Source: Phycisphaeraceae bacterium (lineage in GTDB: Bacteria; Planctomycetota; Phycisphaerae; Phycisphaerales; UBA1924). From it: a stretch of DNA of 64,000 nt. The position numbers were made by a program, and so were the translations under genes. This document shows positions 44,585-52,541 of the stretch, piece after piece (positions within the stretch are counted from its first letter, which is position 1; each line of letters begins with the position of its first letter). The notes under the pieces were generated by a model, which worked only from the letters and a program-made list of their open reading frames with translations, was not told the origin of the DNA and searched no databases. The stretch covers positions 1,798,001-1,862,000 of the forward strand of contig JAHBWV010000001.1 of assembly GCA_019636845.1 (NCBI GenBank), read 5' to 3'.

Positions 44585-44596
44585 GGCGGGAGCGTA
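44414..44596 (-). repeat. Source copy of a 183-bp duplication (5' end of SGNH gene)
   Basis: This segment covers the start codon, signal peptide and first 57 codons of the SGNH hydrolase plus 12 upstream bases. It matches 45508-45690 with only four substitutions seen (about 98% identity), so the duplication is recent. Confidence 0.9.
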
Positions 44597-44628
44597 TCGC
44601 GCGATCGGGCTCAGGAAAGGAATGAGGG

Positions 44629-45114
44629 TCATTTCAGCCAACCGACAACCGTGCGCAGGCCGATGAACGCGAGCACGAGCACCGCGAAGACCATGACAAT
44701 GCACCCGAATGGGTACAAGTTGTCGAGAAGCGTGCTTGGCGTTCTGTCTTTGGTTCTCGCGGGAACGTGCTTGAAGCCGATCTTCTGGAGCCGCTCACCG
44801 ACTGCGGGCGTCCAGTGCTGCAGTGGCTTGTGCTCGACGCCGCGCGGCAGTTGCGAAAGGATCTGAGCCGGGCGGTGCCCGTGTGCCGCGAGGAACTTCT
44901 CGATGCACGCGGAGGATTCGGCATCGCCCGAGTCCGACAGGAAGTACCAGCGGCCGGCCTCGGTGGGGTTCTGCATGCGGACGCAGATCCGTGCGATCTG
45001 CTCGCAGATGTGAGGGTCGAAGCGGGTGGTGACCGCGTGCGAGCAAAGGCGATTCTTTGCCGACGCAAGGTCGCCGTTCGTTTCGTCCTGTCGCACTCGA
45101 TCGAAGACGTTCAC
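44629..45114 (-). CDS. DUF6584-like membrane-tailed protein
   Basis: A 161-residue protein from a GTG at 45114 with AGGGG about ten bases upstream, preferred over an ATG at 45135. The N-terminal part (FDRVRQDETNGDLASAKNRL, RMQNPTEAGRWYFLSDSGD) has the helical pattern of DUF6584 proteins, where GD-x-x-x-A and AGRW motifs recur. A single membrane helix closes the protein (CIVMVFAVLVLAFIGLRTVV). Its function is unknown; such proteins are sometimes near toxin-immunity loci but nothing here supports that. Confidence 0.6.
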   Translation of the reverse strand: MNVFDRVRQDETNGDLASAKNRLCSHAVTTRFDPHICEQIARICVRMQNPTEAGRWYFLSDSGDAESSACIEKFLAAHGHRPAQILSQLPRGVEHKPLQHWTPAVGERLQKIGFKHVPARTKDRTPSTLLDNLYPFGCIVMVFAVLVLAFIGLRTVVGWLK

Positions 45115-45146
45115 GCGGCATCGCCCCTGTTGCATGCGAATGCTGG

Positions 45147-45374
45147 CTACTTCTTCGCGGCCTTCTTGGGGGCGGCTTTCTTGATGACGCCGGTTTTCTT
45201 CGTCGCGGCCTTCTGGACGCGGACCTCGCGGGCCTTCTCGGTCAAGTGGGATGGTTCGACGCGGCTGCCCCTGCCGGAGGGCGTCGCAGCGGTGCGGGTT
45301 TTCTGGCCGCTCGCGCTGGTGGTGTTGGTGCGCTGGGCGCCGCTCTTGCCGCCCTTGTTGCCTGAAACTGCCAT
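45147..45374 (-). CDS. Small Lys/Ala-rich basic protein
   Basis: A 75-residue, strongly basic, disordered protein starting at 45374 with AGGACAAC upstream; the in-frame extension runs into the duplicated DNA and is not used. The tail VQKAATKKTGVIKKAAPKKA resembles histone H1/H5-like bacterial DNA-binding tails. The N-terminus is Gly/Ser/Thr-rich. It lies 32 bp upstream of the DUF6584-like gene in the same direction. A nucleoid-associated role is inferred from composition only. Confidence 0.55.
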   Translation of the reverse strand: MAVSGNKGGKSGAQRTNTTSASGQKTRTAATPSGRGSRVEPSHLTEKAREVRVQKAATKKTGVIKKAAPKKAAKK

Positions 45375-45481
45375 GGTGAGTTGTCCTGCTGGAAGGGTGC
45401 TCTGGTCACTCAAGAGACAGTGTACCGGGAATGGGATGGACGCGGGCGCGTCTACGTCGTTGGGTGGGAGCGGCAGTTCCG

Positions 45482-45515
45482 TCGCATCGGGCTGCGCCCG
45501 AGTGCGACTCAAAGG
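45482..45515 (+). repeat. Copy 1 of dispersed 34-bp repeat
   Basis: Contains CGCATCGGGCTGCGCC and GAGTGCGACTCA. It recurs at 47058-47091 with three differences seen. It overlaps the end of the SGNH duplicate and could have taken part in its formation. Confidence 0.6.
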
Positions 45516-45678
45516 CGCGGATCTCGGGCTCGTACCAGGCATCGGGTGCCGGTTGCGGCTCGGTCGTCGCGAAGATTTCGGCGGAGAGAGCCCGCAAGGT
45601 CGCGGCGTGCATCGAGCCAGTCGCGATGAGGGTCGCGGAGCAGCACGCGAGGATCAAGGTGGGGATGCGATGGTGCAT
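45508..45678 (-). pseudogene. 5' fragment duplicate of the SGNH hydrolase gene
   Basis: Read leftward from the ATG at 45678, the first 57 codons match the SGNH gene at 43823 almost exactly (signal peptide and the EIFATTEPQPAP stretch). The frame then leaves homology at the Glu-Ser after 'EIRAFE' and runs about 30 more codons to a stop at 45406. All catalytic blocks are missing. The duplication continues 12 bp upstream of the start (to 45690). It is a dead partial copy that might still secrete a short peptide. Confidence 0.85.
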
Positions 45679-45968
45679 GGCGGGAGCGTATTGCGCCAAT
45701 CGCTGGTTCGGATGTGCCACAGAAGAATCGTGTGAGGCGGACTCTGTCGGGCGCGTGCGTTGGGCTCCACAGGTCTGGAATGGCCTTGTGGGCTGCTTGC
45801 TGAATATAGGACGAAGCAGGGATGAGAGACGTTCCGCCCCGCTGCTTGCAATCGCCTTTGTCGGGATTTGAACAATCCGAAGCCGCCGCCGGACCGTAAA
45901 GTTGTGGCCTGACTGCTTCGAACAAGTGGCGGCGGTGGCCCTTACTTTGCGCGTTCCGGAGCGTCTGC

Positions 45969-47033
45969 GTGCTCAGCCAGCGTCAACTCACACGTCTCAG
46001 CGACTTCACGATCCGGCTCCATCGAGCCCCGGATGTGGCCTCGCTCGGACGGGTGGCGTCCGAGGCGCTGCGTGAACTGATCGCATGCGACTGGCCGCTG
46101 GTCTCGTTGGGGGTCACCTACTTCCCGAATGTCCGCCACTCGTTCTCGCCCGCTCGGGAAGACTGGACGGGCTATGCCGATCGTGTGCTGACGCTGGCCC
46201 ATGAAGATCCTGTGTACACCGGGCGGCTTCGCCTGCTGCTCGATCGTCCGGCGTCACCGACGGAGTTCGTGGGCCGTTCAGAGCTGGAACGCACCGCGGT
46301 CTACAACGACGTCTGGAAGCCGATCGGAGCGAGGTCGATTCTGCGGTACCTGTCGCCGGGTCGGTACGGGTATCGGCTCGAGGTGGGGAGAGAGAGCGCC
46401 AAGGAGTTCGGGCCTGACGATGTCGCGATCATGCACCTTGTGGCGCGTCATGTGGATGCCGCGACGGATGATCTTGTGAGGCGGCACGGGATGATGGCAC
46501 CGATGGGGAACGCGACGGTGCCTGTGCAGATGTTCTCGTGGCTGGTCTGCGATAGGCAGGGCCGCGTGCTGCGGAGCATGGACCACGCGATGCGTCTGAT
46601 GCGTGCCTGTATCGGACGCGAGGCGCGGATGGATGTGATTCCGGCGGAGTGGCAGGCGGAACTCGAGCGGAGGGTTGCGGGGCATCCGGCCTGCCCCTTC
46701 TGGTACTCGTGCGATGGGTCCCCGGTGAGCGTGCATGTCGCGCCGATCCGTCCGACAACGAACGAGTTCTCCGTCGGCTTTCTGGAGCGGCCGGCACCGG
46801 GTGATCCGGTCGAGATACTGATGAAGCTCGGTCTCACGCGGCGTGAGACCGAGGTGATGCGTTGGATCGCCGAGGGGAAGTCGAATGCGGAGGTCGGTGT
46901 CATTCTCGGGATCAGCGCGCTCACGGTGAAGAAGCACGCCGAGAACATCTTCGGCAAGCTCGGCGTCGAGAACCGGACGATGGCCGTGGTCATCGCGCTG
47001 GAGTCGATGAAGCCGGGGCCGGCGAGGAACTGA
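45969..47033 (+). CDS. LuxR-family transcriptional regulator
   Basis: A 354-residue protein from a GTG at 45969, with GGAG eight bases upstream. The C-terminal 65 residues form the LuxR/FixJ-type HTH: LTRRETEVMRWIAEGKSNAE, then ILGISALTVKKHAENIFGKL and NRTMAVVIAL. The first 280 residues show a GAF/PAS-like sensor pattern without a receiver Asp triad, so it is not a classical response regulator. It probably senses a small molecule or internal cue. No partner kinase is adjacent. The target genes are unknown. Confidence 0.8.
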   Translation: MLSQRQLTRLSDFTIRLHRAPDVASLGRVASEALRELIACDWPLVSLGVTYFPNVRHSFSPAREDWTGYADRVLTLAHEDPVYTGRLRLLLDRPASPTEFVGRSELERTAVYNDVWKPIGARSILRYLSPGRYGYRLEVGRESAKEFGPDDVAIMHLVARHVDAATDDLVRRHGMMAPMGNATVPVQMFSWLVCDRQGRVLRSMDHAMRLMRACIGREARMDVIPAEWQAELERRVAGHPACPFWYSCDGSPVSVHVAPIRPTTNEFSVGFLERPAPGDPVEILMKLGLTRRETEVMRWIAEGKSNAEVGVILGISALTVKKHAENIFGKLGVENRTMAVVIALESMKPGPARN

Positions 47034-47057
47034 GCGTGGGCTCGCGAGGGACTTCAG

Positions 47058-47091
47058 CCGCATCGGGCTGCGCCTGAGTGCGACTCAGAGG
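47058..47091 (+). repeat. Copy 2 of dispersed 34-bp repeat
   Basis: Matches 45482-45515 with three differences seen. It lies 25 bp after the LuxR-type gene stop and about 80 bp from the IS200-like remnant, in intergenic DNA rich in repeats. Confidence 0.6.
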
Positions 47092-47173
47092 TGTTTCCCG
47101 GCTCCGATAGCCCCAACCCTTCACTTCGCATGCATTCCATCGAGCCCTGAAGGGCGGCACACGTGCTGTCTCA

Positions 47174-47492
47174 TCAGTCCCAGACGTACCGCGCGTCGTA
47201 GTCGACGTCATGGCGTTCGAGAAACGCAAGGAACTCATCCTGAAACGTCGTCACGCGATGGTGCTCGCGTTGATTCGCGATGTACACGCGCACCTCATCG
47301 ATGTTGGAACGCAAGACGGAGAACTCGCAGTAGCCGGATTGCCACGCGAAGTCCGAGAGCCGATCGGACCGGGTCTTGAGCCAACGCGATGTTGAGGTCT
47401 TGAGATTCGCGAACGTCAACGTGAAGGTCGGGGAGCCGGTGCTTGGTCGAGAAGATGAGATGGACGTACACCCGTGAGAGGGATTGTGGCAT
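47174..47492 (-). pseudogene. Degraded IS200/REP-associated transposase
   Basis: Reading leftward from the ATG at 47492, PQSLSRVYVHLIFSTKHRLP is the classic start of an IS200/TnpA-REP (Y1) transposase. The frame then shifts and about 60 codons, including the His-hydrophobic-His catalytic motif, are missing. In another frame the C-terminal half resumes: SRWLKTRS, DFAWQSGY, then YIANQREHH with the nucleophile Tyr, ending DARYVWD. The product cannot be active. A REP-type palindrome lies 90 bp upstream of its start, as expected for this class. Confidence 0.85.
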
Positions 47493-47581
47493 GAAGGCAT
47501 GGTATCGGTTGCGATAGAACGGTTGTGTCGTCCTTACAGGGCTCACGAGAAGAATGAAGAAGGGGTTGAGGGGGCTGCGTA

Positions 47582-47623
47582 CCCAGGGCGTTGGTCGTGC
47601 CTTCGGCACTCCCTTGCCCTGGG
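47582..47623. repeat. REP-type palindrome
   Basis: An outer 8-bp stem CCCAGGGC/GCCCTGGG encloses a second hairpin GTGCC-TTC-GGCAC (47597-47609). This double-hairpin unit next to a TnpA-REP-like transposase remnant is the hallmark of a repetitive extragenic palindrome. Such units are normally scattered through the genome by the transposase. Confidence 0.75.
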
Positions 47624-47695
47624 CTCTGGCTGGGGCGGCCCGTTGGGCATTCCGGAAGATGTTGCAGCGGGCAGGTCACATAGACCGGTTGCGTC

Positions 47696-48367
47696 TCATG
47701 GATCGAGCAGACGTTGTACGATTCGTGTGATTGGTTCACTGAATATGAAGAGCATCGCCCAGATCACGACACAGATTGCCACGATGGCAAAGAGCACCGT
47801 GGCGAAGGAGTTGTTGCGGGGGGCTTGGGAGCCGTCGAGGACGGAGGCGGGCAGGTGATTCGAGAGCATCGTGAACGCGTGCCGCACCGTCTGATCGGCC
47901 GGCCTTCGGCTGATCTCCAGCCACTTCCTGTCGGTCGTGATGAAGAGCCGGTCAGTATGCGTGCGACCTCGCCACTCAGTGAGCTGCACATGGCGAAGGT
48001 CGGCGAGCGGCACCGTGACCTCGCTGATGCTGCCTGGATCCACCAGCGCGCGCCAATCCCGTGTGGGCATCCAGCGATAGCCGCGCGTCCGAAGGGTTTG
48101 GTGCTCGGTATCGATCTCGAATAGCGGATCTGCGTCAGCCCGAGACGAGAAGAGAGCCCAGACCAGAATACGAGTTCCACCTGCGACAGCAAACGCCACT
48201 CCGCCCGCGAGACAGATTCGAGCCGTCGCGACCTCTTCCGGTAGAAACAGAAGTCCGAGAACGATGAATACGACTCCACAGAAACAGAACAGAGCGGGCA
48301 TCGCATTGGCCGATCCGAGGGACGGTCTCAGATCGTCGAGTCGGATGATGTGCGACTCCTCGCTCAA
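47696..48367 (-). CDS. Membrane protein of unknown function
   Basis: A 223-residue protein. The start chosen is a TTG at 48367 that overlaps the carboxylase stop (TTGA); the longer frame upstream is only an out-of-frame image of the carboxylase gene. Two N-terminal membrane helices (ALFCFCGVVFIVLGLLFL and AGGVAFAVAGGTRILVWALF) are followed by a PH-like beta domain (EIDTEHQTLRTRGYRWMP...). A final membrane helix (FAIVAICVVIWAMLFIF) closes it. Similar beta domains with flanking helices occur in bacterial PH-domain membrane proteins. It is likely cotranscribed with the carboxylase gene. Confidence 0.6.
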   Translation of the reverse strand: MSEESHIIRLDDLRPSLGSANAMPALFCFCGVVFIVLGLLFLPEEVATARICLAGGVAFAVAGGTRILVWALFSSRADADPLFEIDTEHQTLRTRGYRWMPTRDWRALVDPGSISEVTVPLADLRHVQLTEWRGRTHTDRLFITTDRKWLEISRRPADQTVRHAFTMLSNHLPASVLDGSQAPRNNSFATVLFAIVAICVVIWAMLFIFSEPITRIVQRLLDP

Positions 48368-50115
48368 GTCTGCAACACCCCCGTCTTGAAGGGCTTGGTG
48401 TAGTCCCAACCTTGTGCCGCGGCGTTGAGGGCGGCGATGAGTTCGTCGCGGGTCTTGTGGGGCTCGATGATGCGATCGACCCAGCCCCGTGCGGCGGCGT
48501 GGCGGATGTCGGCCTGCTCGGTGTAGCCGGCGTGGACCGCCGCGAGGATCTGCTTGTGCGTCTCTTCGTCGATGGTCTCGCCCTTGCGCTTGCGGCTGGC
48601 CTCTTCGATGGTCGCGAGGACGCCGGTCGCCTGGTTCGCGCCCATGACGGCGCACTTGGCGCCCGGCCAGGCGAAGGAGATGAACTGGTCGAAGGCCCTG
48701 CCGCACATGGCGTAGTTGCCCGCGCCGTAGGAGCCACCGAGCACGACGACGATCTTGGGGACGACGCAGTTGGACATGGCGTTGACCATCTTCGCGCCGG
48801 CGCGGATGATGCCGCCTTGTTCTGAGTCGCGCCCGACCATGAAGCCGGTGGTGTCGTGCAGGAAAATGATGGGGATCTTCCGCTGGTTGCAGTCCATGAT
48901 GAAGCGTGCGGCCTTGTCGGCGGAGTCGTCGTAGATGACGCCGGGCATGTTGGTGAACTTGGATGGGCCGGCCTTGCCTCCGGGCATCTGACGCTGGGTG
49001 ATCTTCTTCTGGTTGGCGACGACGCCGCAGGCGTGCCCGCCGATCTTCGCATAGCCACAGACGAGCGACTGGCCGTAATCGGCCTTGTACTCATCGAAGT
49101 CGGGTGCGAGTGACTCGTGGCCCTCGGCGTTGGGCATCGCGCGTGAGTCCACGAGACAGGCGATGATCTCCTTGACGTCGTACTGCGTGCCGGGCTTGTC
49201 GGTGAAGAGTGTGTAGAGGTCGTCGCCGCTTCGTGCCGTTGCGATCAGGCGTGACTTCGTGACTTCGTGACTCCGTGAGTCCGCGCCGTACTTACCCACC
49301 AACTCCCTCACCCGCCTGATGCACGCGTCGTCATCGGGCTCCTTGAAGTCGATAGTGCCGCTGATGGAGGCGTGCATGGATGCGCCGCCGAGTTCCTCAT
49401 CCGTGACCTGCTGGCCGATCGCGGCCTTGACGAGCGCGGGGCCTGCGAGGTAGAGCCCGGAGCCCTCGGTCATGAGGAGGGTGTCGCAGAGGACGGGGAG
49501 GTAGCCACCACCGGCGACGCAGTAGCCCATGATCGCGGCGATCTGCGGGATGCCATCGGCGGAGATGACGGCGTTGTTGCGGAAGATGCGGCCGAAGTCG
49601 TCGGTGTCCGGGAACACATCCTCCTGCATGGGGAGGAAGACGCCGGCGGAGTCGACGAGGTAGATGAGGGGGAGGCGTGCGGCGTGGGCGATGGTCTGGG
49701 CGCGGATGATCTTCTTGCAGGTCATGGGGAAGAACGCGCCGGCCTTCACCGTCGCGTCGTTGGCGATGATCATGCAGAGCTTGCCCTGCACGGAGCCGAT
49801 GCCGGTGACGACGCCCGCCGCGGGAGCGCCGCCGTGCTCGGCGTACATGTTGTGAGCGGCCCAGAGGCCCAACTCTTGGAAGTTGGGTATGTCATGGGCG
49901 GTGGAATCAGTCGCGACCCCGAGCTTGCGCTCGGGGCTCCCTTCGAGCGGATCAACGAGTCTGGCGACGCGTTCGCGCGCGGTGAGGCGGCCCTTTTCGT
50001 GCTGGCGTTCGATGGCCTTTGGCCCGCCGCCAAGCTTGATTTTCGACTCCTCCTTGAGGTACGAGGCGACGTGGTCTTTGAGGGTCGTGGCTGTGGTATC
50101 GGTTGGCTTGCTCAT
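48364..50115 (-). CDS. Acyl-CoA carboxylase beta subunit (carboxyltransferase)
   Basis: A 583-residue crotonase-fold carboxyltransferase of the methylcrotonyl/propionyl-CoA carboxylase beta family. Visible motifs include RLTARERVARLVDP, an oxyanion-hole region GYCVAGGGYLPVL and the C-terminal domain GGSYGAGNYAMCGR with PGAKCAVMG. It moves CO2 from carboxybiotin to an acyl-CoA, in leucine or odd-chain/propionate metabolism. The biotin-carboxylase subunit is not in the window, so the substrate is not assigned. The gene contains an 8-bp tandem repeat expansion (49251-49282) that inserts about eight residues (SHEVTKSR). Confidence 0.9.
   Translation of the reverse strand: MSKPTDTTATTLKDHVASYLKEESKIKLGGGPKAIERQHEKGRLTARERVARLVDPLEGSPERKLGVATDSTAHDIPNFQELGLWAAHNMYAEHGGAPAAGVVTGIGSVQGKLCMIIANDATVKAGAFFPMTCKKIIRAQTIAHAARLPLIYLVDSAGVFLPMQEDVFPDTDDFGRIFRNNAVISADGIPQIAAIMGYCVAGGGYLPVLCDTLLMTEGSGLYLAGPALVKAAIGQQVTDEELGGASMHASISGTIDFKEPDDDACIRRVRELVGKYGADSRSHEVTKSRLIATARSGDDLYTLFTDKPGTQYDVKEIIACLVDSRAMPNAEGHESLAPDFDEYKADYGQSLVCGYAKIGGHACGVVANQKKITQRQMPGGKAGPSKFTNMPGVIYDDSADKAARFIMDCNQRKIPIIFLHDTTGFMVGRDSEQGGIIRAGAKMVNAMSNCVVPKIVVVLGGSYGAGNYAMCGRAFDQFISFAWPGAKCAVMGANQATGVLATIEEASRKRKGETIDEETHKQILAAVHAGYTEQADIRHAAARGWVDRIIEPHKTRDELIAALNAAAQGWDYTKPFKTGVLQT
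49251..49282 (+). repeat. Four tandem octamers inside the carboxylase gene
   Basis: GTGACTTC, GTGACTTC, GTGACTCC and GTGAGTCC lie head to tail. On the coding strand they translate as Ser-His-Glu-Val-Thr-Lys-Ser-type residues, and three units keep the frame (24 bp). Change by one unit would break the gene. Confidence 0.8.
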
Positions 50116-50222
50116 GCGGCCAGAGGGTAGGGAGTTCGCCCGACTGAGGCATCAGATCGGGGATGTCGAGATGGTCGTCTGCGTTCTGAATCGGAGGCGT
50201 GGGCGTTCACGAATCCGGCGGC

Positions 50223-50777
50223 ATGGCACAGCAGACAGGCATTCCGTCGGTGGAGCGTTTTGTTGCTCGTTGGTTGATCGGGCGTTGGTGCCGCAGGAAC
50301 CCTCCGGAGCGGACGTGTCAGATGCTCCGCGAGCAGGAGGGCGAGTTGCGTGCTCTCTTCGCTGCGGCGGCGGATCGAGCGACGACGCGCGTGCAGATCA
50401 AGCGGCTGCCCGGGCTTGAGAGCAGTTCGACGAACTACTCGCTCGCGATGGTTGCGGACCATCTTGCGCGGGTGAATAGCGACATCGCGATCACGCTCGG
50501 TTCGCTGGCACGGAACGAGAGGGGCACGATTGAGGTGAGAACGGCGAATTACAAGCCGAGCCCCGATGCCGCGCCCGATGCTTCCCTTGCCGCGCTCGAT
50601 CGCTCGATTCTCGCGTTGGAGTCGGTGCTGGCAGACACCGGCCCCATCCGTCGCAGCCGCGTGGGGCATGTGCATCCATGGTTTGGGGAACTTCCTGCGA
50701 CGACGTGGGCGTGCTTTCCGGCGTTTCATCAGGCGTTGCACATGAAGCAGGCGAGGTTGATCGCGGCGGGTTTGTAG
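50223..50777 (+). CDS. DinB-like helical-bundle protein
   Basis: A 184-residue protein from the ATG at 50223; a GTG at 50199 is possible but its GGAGG is too close. The predicted four-helix pattern (ERFVARWLIGRWCRRN, TNYSLAMVADHLARVNSDIA, and a final PWFGELPATTWACFPAFHQALHMKQA with the typical His) fits the DinB/YfiT metal-binding fold. Many members are thiol-dependent transferases or hydrolases; the substrate is unknown. It is convergent with recA, with repeat hairpins between them. Confidence 0.7.
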   Translation: MAQQTGIPSVERFVARWLIGRWCRRNPPERTCQMLREQEGELRALFAAAADRATTRVQIKRLPGLESSSTNYSLAMVADHLARVNSDIAITLGSLARNERGTIEVRTANYKPSPDAAPDASLAALDRSILALESVLADTGPIRRSRVGHVHPWFGELPATTWACFPAFHQALHMKQARLIAAGL

Positions 50778-50808
50778 GCGTGCATCAAGCGGGGACCGAC
50801 AAGTGCCG

Positions 50809-50852
50809 AGCCCCGGGCGCAATGGAAGAACCCCGGGCTTGCGCCCGGGGCT
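50809..50852. repeat. Long GC-rich palindrome between convergent genes
   Basis: Perfect 14-bp arms AGCCCCGGGCGCAA and TTGCGCCCGGGGCT are separated by 16 bp. A competing inner hairpin (CCCCGGGC/GCCCGGGG) shares the right arm. It probably acts as a bidirectional terminator between the DinB-like gene and recA and may also be a dispersed repeat. Confidence 0.7.
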
Positions 50853-50873
50853 CCCTTTGAAGCGATCCAAGAT

Positions 50874-50893
50874 CACCGCTCTGGAGAGCGGTG
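50874..50893. repeat. Hairpin repeat CACCGCTC-TGGA-GAGCGGTG
   Basis: A perfect 8-bp stem with a TGGA loop. A related 20-mer with the same TGGA loop lies at 55379-55398 across the astA start. The unit appears to be a dispersed repeat. Position downstream of both recA and the DinB-like gene is also compatible with a terminator. Confidence 0.6.
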
Positions 50894-50908
50894 CCACCTT
50901 AGCCAGAA

Positions 50909-50925
50909 TCGGCACGGAGTGCCGA
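50909..50925. terminator. Hairpin TCGGCAC-GGA-GTGCCGA downstream of recA
   Basis: A perfect 7-bp stem with a 3-base loop, 13 bp beyond the recA stop. It is a likely terminator stem for recA; no strong T-run follows. Confidence 0.5.
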
Positions 50926-50937
50926 TCCACCCAAGCA

Positions 50938-52119
50938 TCAGACTTCGAGTTCGGCCTCGGATTCTTCGACGGCCTCGTTGCCGACAGGGGTGGTCACGCG
51001 GGGCGGGACCTTGGCGGCCAAGAGGGCGCGTCGGATCTCGTCCAAGAGGTCGGGGTTGTCCTTGAGGAACTGCTTGGAGTTCTCGCGGCCCTGGCCGAGG
51101 CGGACCTCGCCCCGGCTGAACCACGCGCCGGACTTCTGGACGATCTCGGCCTCGATGGCGAGGTCGAGCACATCGCCGGTGACGGAGATGCCCTCGTTGA
51201 ACATGATGTCGAACTCGGACTCCCTGAAGGGGGGCGCGACCTTGTTCTTGACGACGCGGGCGCGGACGCGATTGCCGACGTTGGTGTCGCCATCCTTGAT
51301 CGCGCTGATGCGCCGGATGTCAATGCGGACGGAGGAGTAGAACTTGAGGGCGCGGCCGCCGGGCGTGGTCTCGGGTGAGCCGAACATGACGCCGATCTTC
51401 TCGCGGATCTGGTTGATGAAGATGACGGTGCAACTGGAGCGTGCGATGACGCCGGTGAGCTTGCGCATCGCCTGGGACATGAGGCGTGCCTGGAGGCCGA
51501 CGTGGCTGTCGCCCATCTCACCCTCGATCTCGGCCTTGGGGATGAGCGCGGCGACGGAGTCCACGACGATCACATCGACGGCGTTGGAGCGGACGAGGAG
51601 CTCGCAGATCTCCAGGGCCTGCTCGCCGGTGTCGGGCTGGGAGACGAGGAGGTTGTCGATGTTGACGCCGATCTTGCGTGCCCAGGAGGGATCGAGGGCG
51701 TGCTCGGCGTCGATGAAGGCGGCGACGCCGCCCTTCTTCTGGGCGTTGGCGGCGACGGTGAGCGCCAGCGTCGTCTTACCGGAGGATTCGGGGCCGAAGA
51801 TCTCGACGATGCGGCCGCGGGGGATGCCCTTGCCGCCGAGGGCGAGGTCGAGTGAGAGTGCGCCGGTGGAGATGCCGGGGATGTTGAGGTAGGCCTCTTC
51901 GTCCAGGCGCATGATGGAGCCCTTGCCGAAGTTGCGGTCGATCTGCTGGAGGGCGCGATCGAGTGCGGCGGCCTTCTCACGGTCGACCGTGATGGGCTCG
52001 GGGGCCTTGGGCTTGGTGGTTGTGGGCTTGGAGTCGTTCTGAGCGTCGTTCTTTGACGACCGGCTCTTGGACTCGGACTTGGACTCGATCTGCGCGGACG
52101 TAGACGAACTGCGAGCCAT
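50938..52119 (-). CDS. recA: RecA recombinase
   Basis: A 393-residue RecA with AAGGAG nine bases before the start at 52119. Walker [10 protein letters not shown] is at 109-117; further signatures are [43 protein letters not shown] and the [14 protein letters not shown] region. It carries an unusual Ser/Lys/Thr-rich N-terminal extension of about 45 residues before the usual [20 protein letters not shown] start. RecA drives homologous recombination and the SOS response. No canonical LexA box is seen upstream; a perfect 9-bp palindrome lies at 52389. Confidence 0.97.
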   Translation of the reverse strand: MARSSSTSAQIESKSESKSRSSKNDAQNDSKPTTTKPKAPEPITVDREKAAALDRALQQIDRNFGKGSIMRLDEEAYLNIPGISTGALSLDLALGGKGIPRGRIVEIFGPESSGKTTLALTVAANAQKKGGVAAFIDAEHALDPSWARKIGVNIDNLLVSQPDTGEQALEICELLVRSNAVDVIVVDSVAALIPKAEIEGEMGDSHVGLQARLMSQAMRKLTGVIARSSCTVIFINQIREKIGVMFGSPETTPGGRALKFYSSVRIDIRRISAIKDGDTNVGNRVRARVVKNKVAPPFRESEFDIMFNEGISVTGDVLDLAIEAEIVQKSGAWFSRGEVRLGQGRENSKQFLKDNPDLLDEIRRALLAAKVPPRVTTPVGNEAVEESEAELEV

Positions 52120-52541
52120 GCGGCACGCTCCTTTGCTGCCGTGCGGGGCCGCTTGTGTCCCTGGACCGAGCGTCAGATCGCGGAAGAGGCGTGACGTTGA
52201 GTCTTGCTCTTGGATCTGCCGGTCGGGTGAGGGGTGCGGGCGCGACGGGTCCCGACGCGGGGGACGATTCGGATCAACACGATCCGGATTCGTCGGTCAG
52301 GGGCGGCGTCGGACGCGGGCCTGACTGGTGAAGACGATACAACCAGATCGGCGGCTCGTCAAAGCGAGCAGCAGTGTGGAGAGCTTCGTCACTGACAACT
52401 GTCTGTCAGTGAGAGAAGTCAAGCGAGAAGGGGAGTTGTGAATCGCGACTCTCGCAAGACCATGTGCGACAGGTCTTTACGAGAGTACTCCTGTCGGCAA
52501 AGGATCCTTCTGGCATGGAGAAAGAAATCTTTCGCACGCTG
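52120..52541. other. Intergenic region between astD end and recA start with two hairpins
   Basis: A 422-bp stretch that should hold the recA promoter. A perfect palindrome TCACTGACA-N6-TGTCAGTGA (52389-52412) lies 270 bp before recA. An imperfect 14-bp stem (52448-52486, arms ACTCTCGCAAGACC and GGTCTTTACGAGAGT) lies 56 bp after the astD stop and probably ends that transcript. No open reading frame of weight is present. Confidence 0.6.
52389..52412. promoter_or_regulatory. Perfect 9-bp palindrome upstream of recA
   Basis: Arms TCACTGACA and TGTCAGTGA flank the 6-base centre ACTGTC. It does not fit proteobacterial (CTGT-N8-ACAG) or Bacillus LexA consensus exactly, though the arms contain CTGACA/TGTCAG words. 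It is a candidate operator for SOS control or a second terminator for astD. Confidence 0.4.

Noticed and set aside
48368..48706. N-terminal extension of the membrane protein at 47696
   Set aside because: It is an Arg/His-rich out-of-frame reading of the carboxylase gene; the TTG overlapping the carboxylase stop is the more credible start.
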